From contig CAMFIF010000001.1 of NCBI GenBank assembly GCA_945952415.1, positions 1 to 64,000 of the forward strand: a stretch of 64,000 nt of DNA, written 5' to 3'. Of the stretch, positions 63,086 to 64,000 are shown piece by piece; position 1 is the stretch's first letter; each line of letters begins with the position of its first letter. Both the position numbers and the translations under genes were made by a program. The notes beneath the pieces were generated by a model. That model did no database searches. It saw nothing but the letters and a program-made list of their open reading frames with translations, and was not told the origin of the DNA. This stretch comes from an uncultured Rhizobium sp. Its GTDB lineage: Bacteria; Pseudomonadota; Alphaproteobacteria; Rhizobiales; Rhizobiaceae.

Positions 63086-64000
63086 TTAGCGGGCCGGCGG
63101 CGAATAGAGGAGGCCGCCCTTGTTCCAGAGATTGTTGAGGCCCCGATCGATCTTCAGCGGGCTCGACGCGCCGAGATTGCGCTCGAAGATCTCGCCATAA
63201 TTGCCGACCGCGCCGATGGCCTTGGCCGTCCAGTCCATGGAAAGGCCGAGCTCCTTGCCCGCCTCGCCATCCTTGCCGAGGAAGCGCTTCTGGGTGGCCG
63301 TGCCGCTTTCGAGAAGCGAGGCCACATTCTCCTTGGTGATGCCCTGCTCTTCCGCTTCGGTCAGCGCGAAAAGCGTCCAGCGGACGATCTTGAACCACTG
63401 GTCGTCGCCCTGGCGGACGGCCGGCCCGAGCGGCTCCTTGGAGATCACCTCCGGCAGAACCGTGTATTTGTCCGGATCGGGAAGCGCGAGACGCTGGGCA
63501 TAGAGGGCGGAGGCGTCGGTCGTATAGACGTCGCAGCGCCCCGTGCCGAAGGCCTGGATCGTCTGGTCTGGCCGTTCGAAGGTCACGACCGAATATTTCA
63601 CGCCATTGGCGCTGAAATAGTCCGCCATGTTCTGCTCGGTCGTGGTGCCGGTTTCGGTGCAGATCGAGGCGCCTTCCAGTTCCTTGGCGCTCTTCACGTT
63701 CAGGTCCTTGCGGGTCATGAAAGCCTGGCCGTCATAATAGATGACGCCGACGAAGCTCATGCCCATGTCCGCATCGCGTGACAGCGTCCAGGTGGTCTGG
63801 CGCGAGAGCAGGTCGACTTCGCCGGACTGAAGGGCCGTGAAACGCTCCTTAGTGGACAGCGGCACGAACTTCACCTTCATGGGATCGCCAAGAACGGCGG
63901 CCGCGACGGCACGGCAGAAATCCACGTCGAAGCCGCTCCAGTTGCCCTGGTTGTCCGGCGCCGAAAAGCCGGCCACGCCCTGGCTCACGCCGCATTGCAG
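63086..64000 (-). CDS. aapJ: General L-amino acid ABC transporter substrate-binding protein (AapJ-like), partial
   Basis: Only the C-terminal part is in the window (about 305 residues); the start lies beyond 64000. Seen in order: CGVSQGVAGFSAPDNQGNWSGFDVDFCRAVA, the family-3 binding-protein signature; LDLLSRQTTW-like region near VDLLSRQTTWTLSRDADMG; and ERNLGASSPLKIDRGLNNLWNKGGLLYSPPAR at the C-terminus. It binds polar amino acids for the AapQMP transporter of rhizobia. The reading frame is open to the window edge. Confidence 0.9.
   Translation of the reverse strand: MQCGVSQGVAGFSAPDNQGNWSGFDVDFCRAVAAAVLGDPMKVKFVPLSTKERFTALQSGEVDLLSRQTTWTLSRDADMGMSFVGVIYYDGQAFMTRKDLNVKSAKELEGASICTETGTTTEQNMADYFSANGVKYSVVTFERPDQTIQAFGTGRCDVYTTDASALYAQRLALPDPDKYTVLPEVISKEPLGPAVRQGDDQWFKIVRWTLFALTEAEEQGITKENVASLLESGTATQKRFLGKDGEAGKELGLSMDWTAKAIGAVGNYGEIFERNLGASSPLKIDRGLNNLWNKGGLLYSPPAR

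Overview
The window looks like a chromosomal segment of an alphaproteobacterium of the Rhizobiaceae (Rhizobium, Agrobacterium, Sinorhizobium or a relative). The reasons are the G+C-rich coding sequence with strong third-position G/C bias, a complete thuR-thuEFGKAB trehalose cluster, a yejABEF peptide importer, an AapJ-type amino-acid binding protein, a dnaK promoter that fits the alphaproteobacterial RpoH consensus, and rhizobial-style intergenic palindromes. I saw no tRNA, rRNA, CRISPR array or insertion sequence.

Layout. 0.1-6.4 kb: housekeeping genes (AEC transporter, PfkB/adenosine kinase, SH3 protein, 2-hydroxyacid dehydrogenase, GNAT acetyltransferase, MoeB-like protein, recF). 6.5-9.6 kb: a large autotransporter with a repetitive passenger. 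9.8-15.5 kb: dnaK-dnaJ and a class A penicillin-binding protein, the latter with a candidate CtrA site upstream. 15.8-18.0 kb: a small, more A+T-rich accessory island with a HipA-like kinase translationally coupled to a DUF3037 protein, followed by two tiny membrane/lipoprotein ORFs. 18.1-25.9 kb: methyltransferase, YbaK deacylase, a three-hairpin small RNA with anti-Shine-Dalgarno loops, M20 dipeptidase, MarR regulator, polA, pcaD. 25.9-34.7 kb, all on the minus strand: the tail of a phosphonate cluster (DUF1045, phnM, phnN), gpmA, an MsbA-like exporter coupled to dapB, glk, mgsA and mepA. 34.9-41.6 kb: yejA-yejB-yejE, a PIN-domain toxin-antitoxin pair, then yejF. 41.6-51.7 kb: hydroxypyruvate reductase, pncB, DUF1330, an ArsC/Spx-like protein, a dimethylglycine dehydrogenase-like oxidoreductase, an orphan TadG/VWA protein and a chemoreceptor. 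51.8-59.3 kb: thuR and thuEFGKAB with a palindromic operator at the thuE promoter. 59.3-64 kb: hydroxyacid dehydrogenase, cupin, two unknown small proteins, an ECF sigma factor with its NrsF-type anti-sigma, and an aapJ-like gene cut by the window end.

How the genes work together. The thu cluster is a self-contained import and oxidation unit for trehalose/maltose-type sugars under its own LacI repressor. The yej cluster imports peptides, and a toxin-antitoxin pair sits inside it with stop/start overlaps at both of its downstream junctions. DnaK/DnaJ are under a heat-shock promoter and end at a strong terminator. The sigma/anti-sigma pair has a possible self-regulated promoter.

The best candidates for something undescribed are the HipA-like kinase/DUF3037 operon at 15.8-17.5 kb, the CCTCC-loop small RNA at 19.14-19.26 kb, and the toxin-antitoxin pair embedded in the yej operon. 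All calls come from reading the sequence and remembered family features. No database search or folding program was run.
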